Below, in pieces: positions 23,637-34,819 of a stretch of DNA of 64,000 nt. The DNA comes from Rotaria macrura (taxonomy: Eukaryota > Rotifera > Eurotatoria > Philodinida > Philodinidae). Positions within the stretch are counted from its first letter, which is position 1. Each line of letters begins with the position of its first letter. The position numbers and the translations under genes are program-made. The notes under the pieces are model-generated. The model saw only the letters and a list, made by a program, of their open reading frames with translations. It had not been told where the DNA came from and ran no database searches. The stretch covers positions 62,001-126,000 of the forward strand of contig OENT01000313.1 of NCBI GenBank assembly GCA_900239685.1. Direction: 5' to 3'.

Positions 23637-25373
23637 TCATACTACAATAACATTCTGTTCGGAATAATCTGGTGGTGGTTCATCACTGGTTGGTATTGTT
23701 GATATCGAAGCAGGTAAAGAACGCTCAATGAATAATGGTTCCTCACGACGAGACCAATCATCCATTAATCTAATCAGAATTGTGAAAAGAAGAATATAGA
23801 ATCAAGATCTTCGTGAAGAATCGTTCACATATGGATTCGGATATACTCTCGTTTGACTTATCGCTACTTTTATGATTTCTACTAAGTATACATACATAGA
23901 TTGTCAATGGATACCAGACAAGTTTCAGGATAAAAGACTCGAAACTAATTTTGTAGCCATTACTAGAGAACATACTCGTTCAATAGAACGGAATAGAAGG
24001 ATGTGGAAATTGTAGTAGAATATCGAATTCTTTAAAATAAATTCTTTTGGTGTGCTTAGATATCACACTGAGAAGACGAAGAACGAATCCAAATATCAAT
24101 GGTGTCAACTCTTTCGTATCAGCTTTTCGATGTACAAATCCAATGTTTAAGGAAATAAAATTTCGATTTCATTGTTTAATGCAATTTACAAAGTATACTA
24201 TTTTATTCTTTCAGAACTACTCATTATCTTATCGATGATCACTCGAATCTTTTGTTTTAGGAACAGCAATGAACCCAAGGTATAAAATTCAATCATCTGG
24301 AAGATTCTCTTTACATATACGTATATATATATATTGTCATAGTGTTGCGTGCATTATTTCTTGATTTTCGAAACAAACTAATAAGTTAGTTCAAATGCGA
24401 TTAATAATTCACCTTTCTAAATGTTCTTCTTCAGCTGTCGGATATCGTCGCAGCAATGCAAAGGCAGATGCTAGTAATGAAAGACCACTGGACATAACAA
24501 CCAGATAATAAGCTACATCGAATTGTACTTCAACTTTTTTTCCAATCTTCGAACGATTTTTATCTTGAATATCATAGATTAATTCTGATGCCCAAAAACA
24601 TAGACCGGTTACTACTGTACAAAGAAGAACTAGAACGAAAATCCAATAATATTGTTTAGAACACTCTAGAAACAAAATAATAAGTTTATTCCACCTGATA
24701 AAATATGCCAGAACGCATGACGTCTCATAAATTTTAATCCGAATTTCATCGGCCCAAGTGCATCTAACAGAAATCCAATAGTCGAAGAAAATATTGCTAA
24801 GCAAATTAATGTTATCATTAATCGAAGAATTAATATTGAACGTGTATCGACACAGCCGATTAGATCTGCAAAATAAAAAGTATGATTAATTGATTTTCAT
24901 TTCTTTTCCTATCTGAACATGCCCATGTAATCATTTGGTTTAAATTGATAAATTTCGTTCATTGGTCCAGATGGATCCCATGGTACTGGAGCTCGCACAA
25001 CAAATAATTTTCCAACTGCAAAAAACATGCTCAAGCCAATATATTTTGAATTACATAAACCACCATTTAACCAGAACCATCGATAATCAGATAGACTCAC
25101 AGCTAGTGCAGCTATGGCAAACATGCTACACGATGCTGATAAATAATTTCGTTCATACCGTTTTAATATCGATAACGACGAACGAGTTCTTGTTGACATG
25201 GGTGTTATTGGTTGAGAAACAAGGTTTTGTTCCTCAACTACCGATTGCTCATTGGAATCATCAACATTTATTGCTTCTGCTGCATTAACAAGTTGATGCC
25301 CTCGATGATGATCATTATTGGATGATGAGAAACGAGAAAAAAAGCGTGAAAAAATTCGATTATTCGGTGACAT
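23637..25373 (-). CDS. TMEM127: TMEM127, four-span membrane regulator of mTORC1
   Basis: Four exons: 24923-25373, 24695-24865, 24413-24665, 23637-23769. They sum to 1008 nt, or 335 aa; human TMEM127 has 238. The extra length is an N-terminal tail rich in S/N/Q and acidic residues (about 1-75). The first hydrophobic span lies near 80-95, then an extracellular loop with WFWLNGGLC. Spans two to four include RSILILRLMITLICLAIF, IFVLVLLCTVVTGLCFWASE and YYLVVMSSGLSLLASAFALL. The hallmark RRYPTAEEEHLERL and a C-terminal proline-tyrosine type motif (DEPPPDYSEQ) match the vertebrate RHYPTEEEE and PPPAYTP. In vertebrates it sits on endosomes and lysosomes and limits mTORC1. Intron 1 (24866-24922) must use a GC donor to keep frame, intron 2 (24666-24694) is only 29 nt, and intron 3 is 643 nt. 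Confidence 0.92.
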
Positions 25374-26562
25374 AATTCAGTTTTTTTTTCTTTAGATGTC
25401 AACAGTACATATTAACAAATTTTATGACGATCAACAGGAAGAATCAAAAATAACAAAAAAAATAGATCTAGAAAATAAAACAGTGGTAAAAAATAACAAT
25501 AATGTTGAGAGATACAATATTTGTTTGTTTCCTTAACTGACAGAATCGGTCTTCCCATGCATTTACTCCATTGTAAACTTTATTTGTTTCTTTATGTACC
25601 CTCATTTTGATTGACTATTTTTCTAATCAATCATTTTTATTGGACGAAGATATTGAATAAATAAATATACATGAGTATCCTTGATTGAAGAAAAGTATGG
25701 ACCATTCTCGTATCCTATAGAGTTGGGTTTTATTTATGATATATCTATTGGTCAAATGAATACTCACCAGAAAACTTTGATGCCGTAGGTAATCATAGAT
25801 GGCGTTCTAGTACGAAAGTTTGTGACACAAATAGTCAGTGACGATATTTTCATGTAAAAAAAAGAGTGATAGTTGGTCAAAAGAATAATATTATAAGTCA
25901 TACACTTTGATCGCTAAAGAAATTGATTCTTCTAACAAACAATTGAGAAAACTTATTGAACGTTTTTCGTTGCATTTTTTTAAAAATCTTGAACGAGCGC
26001 TACGTTACAATTTTCGTTTAACGCTGTTTTTCCTTACGGTTAATTTTAAGGAAGATATTCAATAACGATGATTACCATACTGTTAGATAATGTTTATTAT
26101 TTAATCAACAGAAAATTTATTGCTCTACTATCGCTACGATGAATATTACTTAACGAACAGTAAGTCAATATGATACTACTACTTAGTAACGCAGAATATG
26201 AAAGACATGCTCATGCAAACGGGTCACAACGTGCTGGTATGCGAGATGCTAATCAGAAATGTTAATTAATTAGTTATTTTCTTGCAAGCACCACTTGTTG
26301 ATACTTTGTTAGGGCTACTGAGATCAGAGATAAATCTGAGCTAAACTTCAATGCTAGCGAGAACACTGGGGGCCAGATATTCAAACAAATATGATTTATG
26401 TCGAATGAAATCGAAAAATGGTTGATCTATTCAACTGATCAGCAGATTAAAGCACGCTATACTGATCAAACAATGACCAAGAATCCACTCCATTTAACTT
26501 CTATCAGAATTTCAAAAATATTAATCAAGTTATTTTCATTGTCGAAACATGTTAGTATCGAC
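25374..26562. other. Upstream region of TMEM127
   Basis: AT-rich, no supportable gene. It should contain the TMEM127 promoter; I could not identify core elements. Confidence 0.6.
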
Positions 26563-27369
26563 TAGGGCTGCCAACTGTACCCCATTTTGGGCTATAGTAC
26601 CCCATTTCACTATTTTGTACCCCAGAAAATTTGATACTCCATGGGATGTATAATTTAAATCCCATTTGAGCTTATAAGTGTGCAGTGTGATTAACGAACC
26701 TTCTAATGAAAATAACCTATGTTTTCTACTAGAGTTGTCTCATTTCTATAATATAAAGGCATGCAAAAATTAAATGTATTGTGGGAAAGAACTGGCCAGC
26801 AGATATTAGCATCCATTTTGTTTAATTTCATCTTGAATTATTTCGTTTTTATACTATTTTCACTATGAACAATGAAATAAATTTGAGTTGATTTTTCTCT
26901 ATTTCTCGTTTCCCATTGTTTCTTTACCTTTTCCTATTAAATTTGATGAATACATAGTTCTTTTTTTTCTCAAAAGTAAATCTAGCTTTAGATTTTCTCT
27001 ATAATAGATTCGATGATAATATCCGCATAGAATTGAACAAGGGTTATGAAATTGAAAGTTCTGATTATTCAGAAGCAACAACAGGCGAAGAATCTCTTTC
27101 TTTCCGAGACAAACTAGCTAAACTTATAAATTTACTAGTATAATGTTTTTTGAGAGAAAACGAACAATAAAGCTAATGCAATTATAAAAATAGTGAAATA
27201 TTGAGTTGCTTTCTACAAAAGAAGTTTAATCTCATCGGGTTTCTCAATCAAATTCTCCATTTTAGCGTGAGAGATAATGCGCCCCAATGATGTACCCCAT
27301 TTTAATAAGGAATATACCCCATTTGGACTTTCATAAACTGCATTTGAAAAATAAGAAATGGCAGCCCTG
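26563..27369. mobile_element. Non-autonomous hAT-type DNA transposon, 807 bp
   Basis: The left end TAGGGCTGCCA and the right end TGGCAGCCCTG form terminal inverted repeats of the hAT type (CAGGG...). They are bordered by an 8-bp target duplication, GTATCGAC (26555-26562) and GTACCGAC (27370-27377), with one mismatch. Eight bases is the hAT target-site length. The inside has no transposase frame. GTACCCCATTT-like motifs recur in direct orientation near both ends (26577-26634 and 27292-27330), which may be subterminal transposase-binding repeats. The altered first base and the mismatch in the duplication suggest that the insertion is not very recent. Confidence 0.75.
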
Positions 27370-29637
27370 GTACCGACCAGCGCAACATATCTATTGATTG
27401 AATCCTATCTAGCAGTATAGACGTTTTAAGAATTAGACAACGATTTTAATAACAGTTGATAGATTCAAAGCATATTTCAACTTCTAAAAAGAAGAATTCG
27501 ATTGTATTTTCATTTGTTGTTTCTATCTAAGACGATTAAATTGGAATTGGAAGTTATTGTTTACTACAATGTTAGCAATTTCAAAGAGGAAACTTGATCG
27601 AAATACTCTGTCAGTTCAAAATGCGTACTTTATCGAATGATTATGAACAAAACATGAAAAGATTCACATTGAATATAAAAGAACCATCTTAGAATGAAGT
27701 ACTTTCTGATGAGCTCGATCGATTAGTGTCTCTTAGCCGCTTCCGGCTAACGACATTGTACATGAACTAAAATAAATTGTCATCATAATCACCGTGTGAA
27801 TTTCATACTACTGTATGAATACTTGCTGTTTTAAATCATCAGAGCTAACTGAAAAACGATACCAGAATGATGCTATTATTGATGAATCAGTATGTGTTTG
27901 ATAAAGACAACACTGGGCAACATATGGATAAAAAAAATTAGATGGCATTAATCTAAATATTAATTTCACAGCTTGCGACAAAAAATATATATTAGAAAAC
28001 ACTAATGAAGCAACTTTCTATCTATGAATTCTCAACAAGCTCTTGAATCTGTTTAATGAGACGCATTGCAAAACAGCTATCTAGATAAAGACATCAAAAC
28101 CAGGTATTACAACATTACAAGATCACTTTAGCAAAGAAAATATCCATACTAAATATATTTCACATAGAAATACAAAAACAAAACGACTCTCGTTGATTAT
28201 TTAGTGCAAAAAGGTTTCAGGGTGAATTTCACAAAATCGATAAACTATTTCATATTTTCCATAGATTGAATGTCTGTATTTTATTCATTTACTTAAATTA
28301 AGAATTTATAGCAGCATTCATTTTGAATACCAAACTTCATTCAAGTAATGCTCATCGACAATGAAGACAGTGGCAAAAATACTTATTTATCAGTACTACA
28401 CCGTATAAAAGCATTGAGAATAGAGCTAAATATCGAGAGCAGAAGCATAATTTTTGTTAATAGACTCACCGAAACACAGTTCAATGTCTCTAGTTCGTAA
28501 TAGGTGCCATTTTAAACACAATCAGCACTGATAATTTTAATCCGTTCGAAAAAGACTTCGAAACAACAACATAAAATAGAAGATGCTGCAGCATGAAACA
28601 AAACGTAGATAAAAGGAGAATGGTTGTTACATTCTATCAGCGCTGCATTCTCCAAAACTTTCGAACAGAAATATTTCCCTAACGTTTACGAATGTATGAA
28701 ATACACAAAGAAATACTGCGAAGATCGGCATTCACAATCTTTGATTAGTAGGAATGAAATGTGAAAATGTTAGTCTAGATAAGAATGAAAGATGGCTTCA
28801 TGTGATTTATATAGAAAGAAAATGAGAGTAGGCACATTTTCATAGGTGTTTTTGTACGAACACGATAAATCAGGAAAATATCTTCATCGAATAATAAGTA
28901 CATGAACTGCATAGACTTTTTGTTGTTACTCTTAAATTAAAACAAACTGACACTATCAACACAAACATGAAAACGTTCAACTATAGGATTGGCTGTTTTT
29001 TTCCCAAAATGGTTAATTTTAAAAGAGCCAAATTCATCTCCTACTATGGTTTTTACGTCTTAGTATTCTATCGAGGATTGTAAATTGAATAAAATGATGT
29101 ATGCTAGTCGTGTAGATTAAACATTTAGATTGTTTTTATTTGATCCATGATGCATAATTATCCGTATTTTATAGAGCCTTGAGATCCCTGTGTGACGAGA
29201 CGATGAAACACACACAATTTTAAAAAATGTACCAACGCTTTGGACCATCGGTCAGATCTTACAATATGGTATGCTTCATTTGTGTCATGCGAACTGTCAA
29301 ATTCTCTAATTGGTATTTCGTTCATATTGTCATAGTGTAAGTGATAGGATCATACAAGTTCAAATCGAATTAGTTGTAGACGAGAAATAATATTCATTTT
29401 TCTTAGTTCTCAAGACAATAAAAAGGAATCAAGCCAGACAGCAATGATAGTTGTTTAGCTGTAGAAAAACTTATATGATTCACCACCAAGTATTGTAATC
29501 AACTGATGTGCACAAACAACATAAATTCTCAATATCGCTCTGTGAAATAGTGCTTAGAAAATAAAACTCATGTCGTTTACAAATTGATGTTGTGTATCTG
29601 AACCGAAGTGCAGATGTATGAAGTCGAGGCATAGGTC
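27370..29637. other. Gene-free AT-rich stretch
   Basis: No supportable gene. A small perfect hairpin lies near 27734-27751 (TTAGCCG, loop CTTC, CGGCTAA). Other open frames are short and of random composition. Confidence 0.6.
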
Positions 29638-29785
29638 CAAGGGGGAAACATGATACTTCATACTTTACGTACTTTAAGATACTTCATCATACTTTGAGAT
29701 ACTCTACCGTACTTTAAGATACTTTAAGGTACTTTACCGTACTTTACTGTACTTTAAAGTACAAAAGTATCATGTTTCCCCCTTG
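29638..29785. mobile_element. 148-bp hAT-like MITE with an internal decamer array
   Basis: Perfect 21-bp terminal inverted repeats (29638-29658 and 29765-29785, outer end CAAGGGGGAAACATG) are bordered by a perfect 8-bp duplication CATAGGTC (29630-29637 and 29786-29793). Almost all of the inside (29661-29762) is a tandem array of about ten units of TACTTTANNN. There is no coding capacity. The 8-bp duplication and CA..G-type ends fit a hAT-mobilised miniature element; the intact ends suggest a young insertion. No related autonomous element is visible in the window. Confidence 0.85.
29661..29762 (+). repeat. Ten-unit tandem decamer array, TACTTTANNN
   Basis: One 9-bp unit and nine 10-bp units each start with TACTT or TACTC; most read TACTTTA followed by variable CCG, AGA, AGG or CTG. 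The period equals about one turn of the DNA helix. It lies wholly inside the MITE at 29638-29785. Confidence 0.9.
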
Positions 29786-29793
29786 CATAGGTC

Positions 29794-32061
29794 TCACATG
29801 CATTCAATATCTCTAAACTGAAAAACCCAAGCAACGAAAATTCCCATTCTTGCAAATACTTGGTCGAGTCGATGCTAAGGTTTTTCTTTTGTTCATAATT
29901 CAAAAAAAAACATGATAGCATAGAAAAAGCACGTAAGGTATATATATATGTCTTTGTAGTGAAAAAACATTGAATCATTATCCTTGAATAGCTACTGTTG
30001 ATAAGGCAGTGGCAGTACGGAGAAGTGACATTGTTAATTATTCTCACCAGTAGTACTCGCAAATCACTCTAAACTTAATTTGCTCATGTATTGTTATCAT
30101 ATTAAATGTATACCGAAATAGAGTAGAAAACTTTGATGGAAAAGTTGATAATATTCAATAAAACAACAAAAATATGGCTAGTATCGAAATAGAGAAATCT
30201 CAATTCAGAACTAGATCTGGAATAGTCTTGTAACCATTACTACTGATTTATTTTTAAAATAATAATCAATTTTTGATAAGCTACGTAACATACGTACTAT
30301 TGTGACGTATGATCAAAGAAACGCAAGCATGATGATGTTTGAAAAGTAGATCAAATTCATGTATCAAATAAATTACAATTACAAGCAGGTATTTATTATA
30401 AGACACTTTGAGTTAACATGGTAACAGTGTTCAAATCATTGATGACCAGTCGAAAGTTCTCTTGAAGTATCTAATTTTTAATTGATTAAAATATTTAGTA
30501 GGTTATTGCGCAAAGATTGCATTACTTAGTGCTTTCAAGCATATCTCGAAGAGTAATTAAGACTCATCCACTCACCGTCAAAAGATCTGTATGTATTTAT
30601 CAGTTTCGGAGAATATAATTGCAAGTCTTTCATATATGTACTCATTTTTAAAACTAAACTGTTCTCATATCAGTAATAGATGATGCCTATTGTGATCATC
30701 TATTATTATTTAATGTATTCAACCTGTTTAGATCATCATCGGCTGATTGATTTCAAAGGCAATTCGACGATTAAGTTTCAACAACAGAATAAAGCAAGAG
30801 TATGAAGTCAATCATAGTGAACAAATTATTTAAAGAAATGAATGCAAATCATGCACATGCACATATATGAAACATTCAAACAAATCTTTCAATCGCAGAT
30901 AGAAAAGTCTTTTTTTAATCAGTACATGAAAGGAAACAGAAATCAAGACCATCGAAGAACTCTAATGCTTTATATTAAATTACGCAAACATGATGTTTCG
31001 TTGAAATCAGGATGTGAGAGCCTTTTGAAGATATTTAAACGATGTGCAGTGAATTTTTCGATTGTGTTTTTTTCACACAGTTTCTGTTATTTGCTTAAGA
31101 TATTCTTCTTTTTCCTACATTTTATCCTAATACAAACAATAAAGAAATGTTCTTAAAAAAATTTAAAATTTAAATAAAATTGTCTGATTCCTATCCGTTC
31201 GAATGCAGAAAGCAAATTTCCTCCCGACCAACAATTAAGTTTCTTTAGAAAATCATATAGGAATTTTTTCAGGCGAAGGAGAAGGAGGAACTTTAGAACG
31301 AAAGTTAGACAGATCAATGAATTTTAGACAAGACAACAATATGATATAGATTTATTTTTAAAAAGTATCAAACTATGATTCTTCTATTATCTAAATATTG
31401 TTGTCTGTGTGAAACCTTGTGTGCTTTTATTGATTATTTTCTTTATATGTTCTCTTATGATCTTATCGTTCATCTCTTCTTACTATTTCGGTTTTTCTAT
31501 TCTGTCCATTTTTTTTGTTTTTTCATCCTTTCGTCTTTGTGCATCAACAAATTTTCTTTTTTGACCAATTATGATATCTTGCGATTCGCAAACTGCTAAA
31601 TGATTTCTTGCTTATAGTCTTTGTGTCAGAATATGAAATAACAAGTCTTTATAGTAGTATCGAACAGCTGCTACTGTTTACTTTAATCTTCATAAGTACT
31701 TATGAGCATAGCAATGAAGAGGTTCAAAGGAAAAAAAATCAGGTGACTTATAGTTACAATGAACAGAAGGACGAATGAATATAAATGTATGAGCAGATTT
31801 TTTCATACCAATGACATTCATGAACGAAAAACTGGCTTGTACGATAAAACAGAACAGATGAATATACTTTGAATGAGTAATCAAGTTATATTCATTAAAC
31901 TTAGTATCACGAATGCGCATATATATATATATATATATATATATGCGTATGTGACATTCGGAAGTTAAAAATTAATCTATTATTTTCTTCGCTTATTTCC
32001 TTAGATCTTATCATATACCATAATAAGGATAAAATAAAATTTCACTTTATTTTAAAAAATC
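29794..32061. other. Gene-free stretch upstream of the Kir gene
   Basis: AT-rich, without a supportable gene. A perfect TA run with flanking palindrome lies at 31917-31949. The last part should include the promoter of the Kir channel gene. Confidence 0.6.
31917..31949. repeat. (AT)n microsatellite inside a GCGCAT/ATGCGT palindrome
   Basis: A perfect alternating AT tract of about 28 bases, flanked by GCGC on the left and GCGT on the right. It could extrude as a hairpin. It lies about 115 bp before the Kir start codon. Confidence 0.85.
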
Positions 32062-33763
32062 ATGGATGCAATAAATCGGTCTAATGCCAAATATCATATT
32101 GCAAAAGTTACCGATGATAATGCGCCAGAGCGAATTCTAAATAATGGATTCCGTTTTGTTAATAAGGACGGTCATATAAATGTAATGTATTCTTCGCTTG
32201 AACGTGTAAAAAATTTTCATTCGAATATAATTTTATTTATTATGCAAGCTGATTGGTTACTTGTATTAACGTTTGTACTATTTGGTTTCGTAGTAAGTTG
32301 GTTCTTTTTTGCCCTACTTTATTTTCTGGTTTCGATTGAACATGGAGATTTTGTTTTAAATGAGCAAGAACAAACATTAATCAATAATAATACTAATCAC
32401 ACGCGTCCATACTTGAAAATCGAACGAGAAAAATGTGTTCAAGATGTACATAATTTTCTAAGTGCATTACTTTTCTCCATCGAAACTCAACATACAATTG
32501 GCTACGGTTCGAGATATATAACAACAGAATGTATGGGTGGAATACTCGTATTAACTCTTCAGTCATCACTTGGATATTTATTACAAGTCATTGTTACACA
32601 AATTGTTTTTACTAAATTGTCACGACCAACACGTAAGAATCATTCTTGTTTGATAGAAAATTTCGTTTGCATCATGGGAGAAACTCCATGAATAGTTTAG
32701 CATGCTCTAATAATGGAAACATTGAATAAACAGAAGAAACCGAATATCGATATTGTTCTTTTTGTATATTGTTGTAAATTGAATTGCGCATTACTTTCAT
32801 ACAATGATTTCATTTTTAGTCACTTTAAAATGATCCATCTATTAATTTTTAAAATCAAAGTTCATTATCTGCTTGATATTCGAACATGAATATTTCTTGT
32901 ATTTTTAGAAAAATCCCAATTTATTGCATTCAGTGATAATGCACTTATTGCACTGAGAAATAATCAATTAACTTTAACAATACGCATAGGTATCTTAAGT
33001 GAATTGATTCATTACTATATAACGCATTTTATTATTGTTGTATGATCTATTTTCGATAGTTAATTTATCCACGTCTCAATTGATTTTTGCCAGTGTTCGT
33101 TTATTAATGATTCGTCAACGAAGAACACTTGAAGGTGAAATAATTCCTCATCAAGTCTACGACATGGAATTAACACATCTTCGAAATGGTCAATTATTTT
33201 TTCCTCGACCAACGATTATTGAACATATTATTAATTCACGTAGTCCTCTGCATGGTATACAACGTTCAACATTAGCAAAAGAACGTTTCGAAATTATTGC
33301 TATTATTGAAGGTTCTTTTGATCGTACCGGTTTTTCTTGTCATTTTCGTACGTCTTATTTGCCAAGTGAACTTCTATGGGGTTATATATTTTCGCCGTGT
33401 AGTCCAACATTAAGTGGATATGATTTTGAAAAATTTAATCATTTCCAATTAATTGATGGTGATCATTGCCGAAGTAACGACGATGAAGAAATCAAAGATA
33501 CGGGAATATCTCAGACAGCCATGAACTCAGCAAATTCAAATCCGAATAATATTGCTCGTAGGAAATTCAAACGAAAATCACAACAAAGACACTTGCTTAA
33601 AGATACTCATTCGTCTACTATGATACAAAATCGATTAACTGAAGATGAATCAATATCAATGCATAATTGTAGACTCGAAACAGCTAGGAAATCAGTAGAT
33701 GTTGATGACGAACATGATAAAGTTGTAATACTTCCAATGGAACGAAGTCATATGTTTGTTTAG
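32062..33763 (+). CDS. Inward-rectifier potassium channel (Kir family), atypical
   Basis: Three exons, 32062-32632, 32909-32989 and 33060-33763, sum to 1356 nt, or 451 aa, a usual Kir length. The order is: cytoplasmic N-terminus with NGFRFVNKDGHINV; first membrane span (about 70-95); pore loop FSIETQHTIGYGSR with the TIGYG selectivity filter and the E/R salt-bridge pair; second span with LQSSLGYLLQ; then the cytoplasmic Kir domain (FIAFSDNALIALR, SVRLLMIRQRR, GEIIPHQ, SSELLWG-like SELLWGYIFSP). The C-tail is basic and S/N-rich. Kir channels pass potassium inward and set resting potential under PIP2 control. The residue that gives strong rectification (an aspartate in Kir2.1) is Q here, and the basic PKK-type patch after the second span reads RPTQK. 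I cannot assign a vertebrate subfamily. Confidence 0.93.
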
Positions 33764-34619
33764 AAAACAGGTGAATATTAATGAAAAAAACAAAGAATAT
33801 TACTTTTCTTTTTATGCGAAAGAAAAAAAATAATAAAAGAATAAAGAATTCATCTATCACAATCATAACCTTTTCTGCTGTTCTACAGAAATGAAAGATA
33901 AGAGAAATTGTGATTTACAATGTGTATGCACGTATTTGATAATGTTCAGTTTACGATGTATATATACATCTCTATATATGCAAAAGATAATTATATCTTC
34001 TTTAATCTGATTCATTTTCAATATGAATTGAAAGTATATAGAAGTGCATGAACAAATATATTCTTAAAAGATTTTTTATCAGCTTGTACAAATAAATGTT
34101 GTCAGCATAATATCTATCTGATATTCTCATATCAAATAAAAATGAATTCAGAACTATTAATCAAATAACGATTGTTTGATTCTATTTTGTCTGAAATATA
34201 GTACTTTAACATGCTTTCACTTCGTACACGAGCAGTATATCATAGATAAAGTTCATCTATAATCAATGTTAAAATCATGAAGTTTTTCCTTACTTTGAAA
34301 TTATGCACTTAAACTGCACTGTCTCTCTTTTATTTTATGGCATTGAGAAAGTTGAAAAACATGCTCATCTATTGAATACAAGAAACTTTTGATTACAGTA
34401 TGATAGATATAGATTTTATCAAGAAAAATTCAACACAAAACCTTACGATCAACACAATTCAAGTATTCGAATAACAAACACATGCGTATGCATACTCTAC
34501 CACCTTTTGCTAGGGATCTATTTCACTGTTGACAAGTTCGATCGGAAATAGTTGTATTTAGCTTGACTCAAGATTAACTTCAATTTGAATGCATGGTACA
34601 TGTTCATCGAACCGTGCTA
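33764..34619. other. 3' flank of the Kir gene
   Basis: It contains AATAAA-type poly(A) signals (first at 33832-33837) and AT-rich sequence. No gene seen. Confidence 0.6.
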
Positions 34620-34819
34620 CATATCCAAGATTTTGGAGAAGTGCTCACTTCTCACACGTGCGATGCCGCATCTTCCATGGGGGATGTTAAACCCACACTT
34701 GAGAGATGCGCCCATCTACTGTTGGAGATGCATAATCTCCCTTAGATATGCAAATCTCCCGTGTAGGAAATTACTTCTCTCACGGGAGAAGTGAGCACTT
34801 CTCCAAAATCTTGGATATG
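34620..34819. mobile_element. 200-bp foldback MITE with perfect 34-bp inverted ends
   Basis: The ends 34620-34653 and 34786-34819 are perfect 34-bp inverted repeats (outer CATATCCAAGATTTTGGAGA). The inner half of each end is itself nearly palindromic around GTGCTCAC. The 130-bp core is GC-richer than its surroundings and repeats GAGATGC/AATCTCCC motifs in both orientations, so the whole element can fold. There is no open frame of note and no convincing target duplication; a TA duplication is possible. The superfamily is not determined. Confidence 0.8.
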
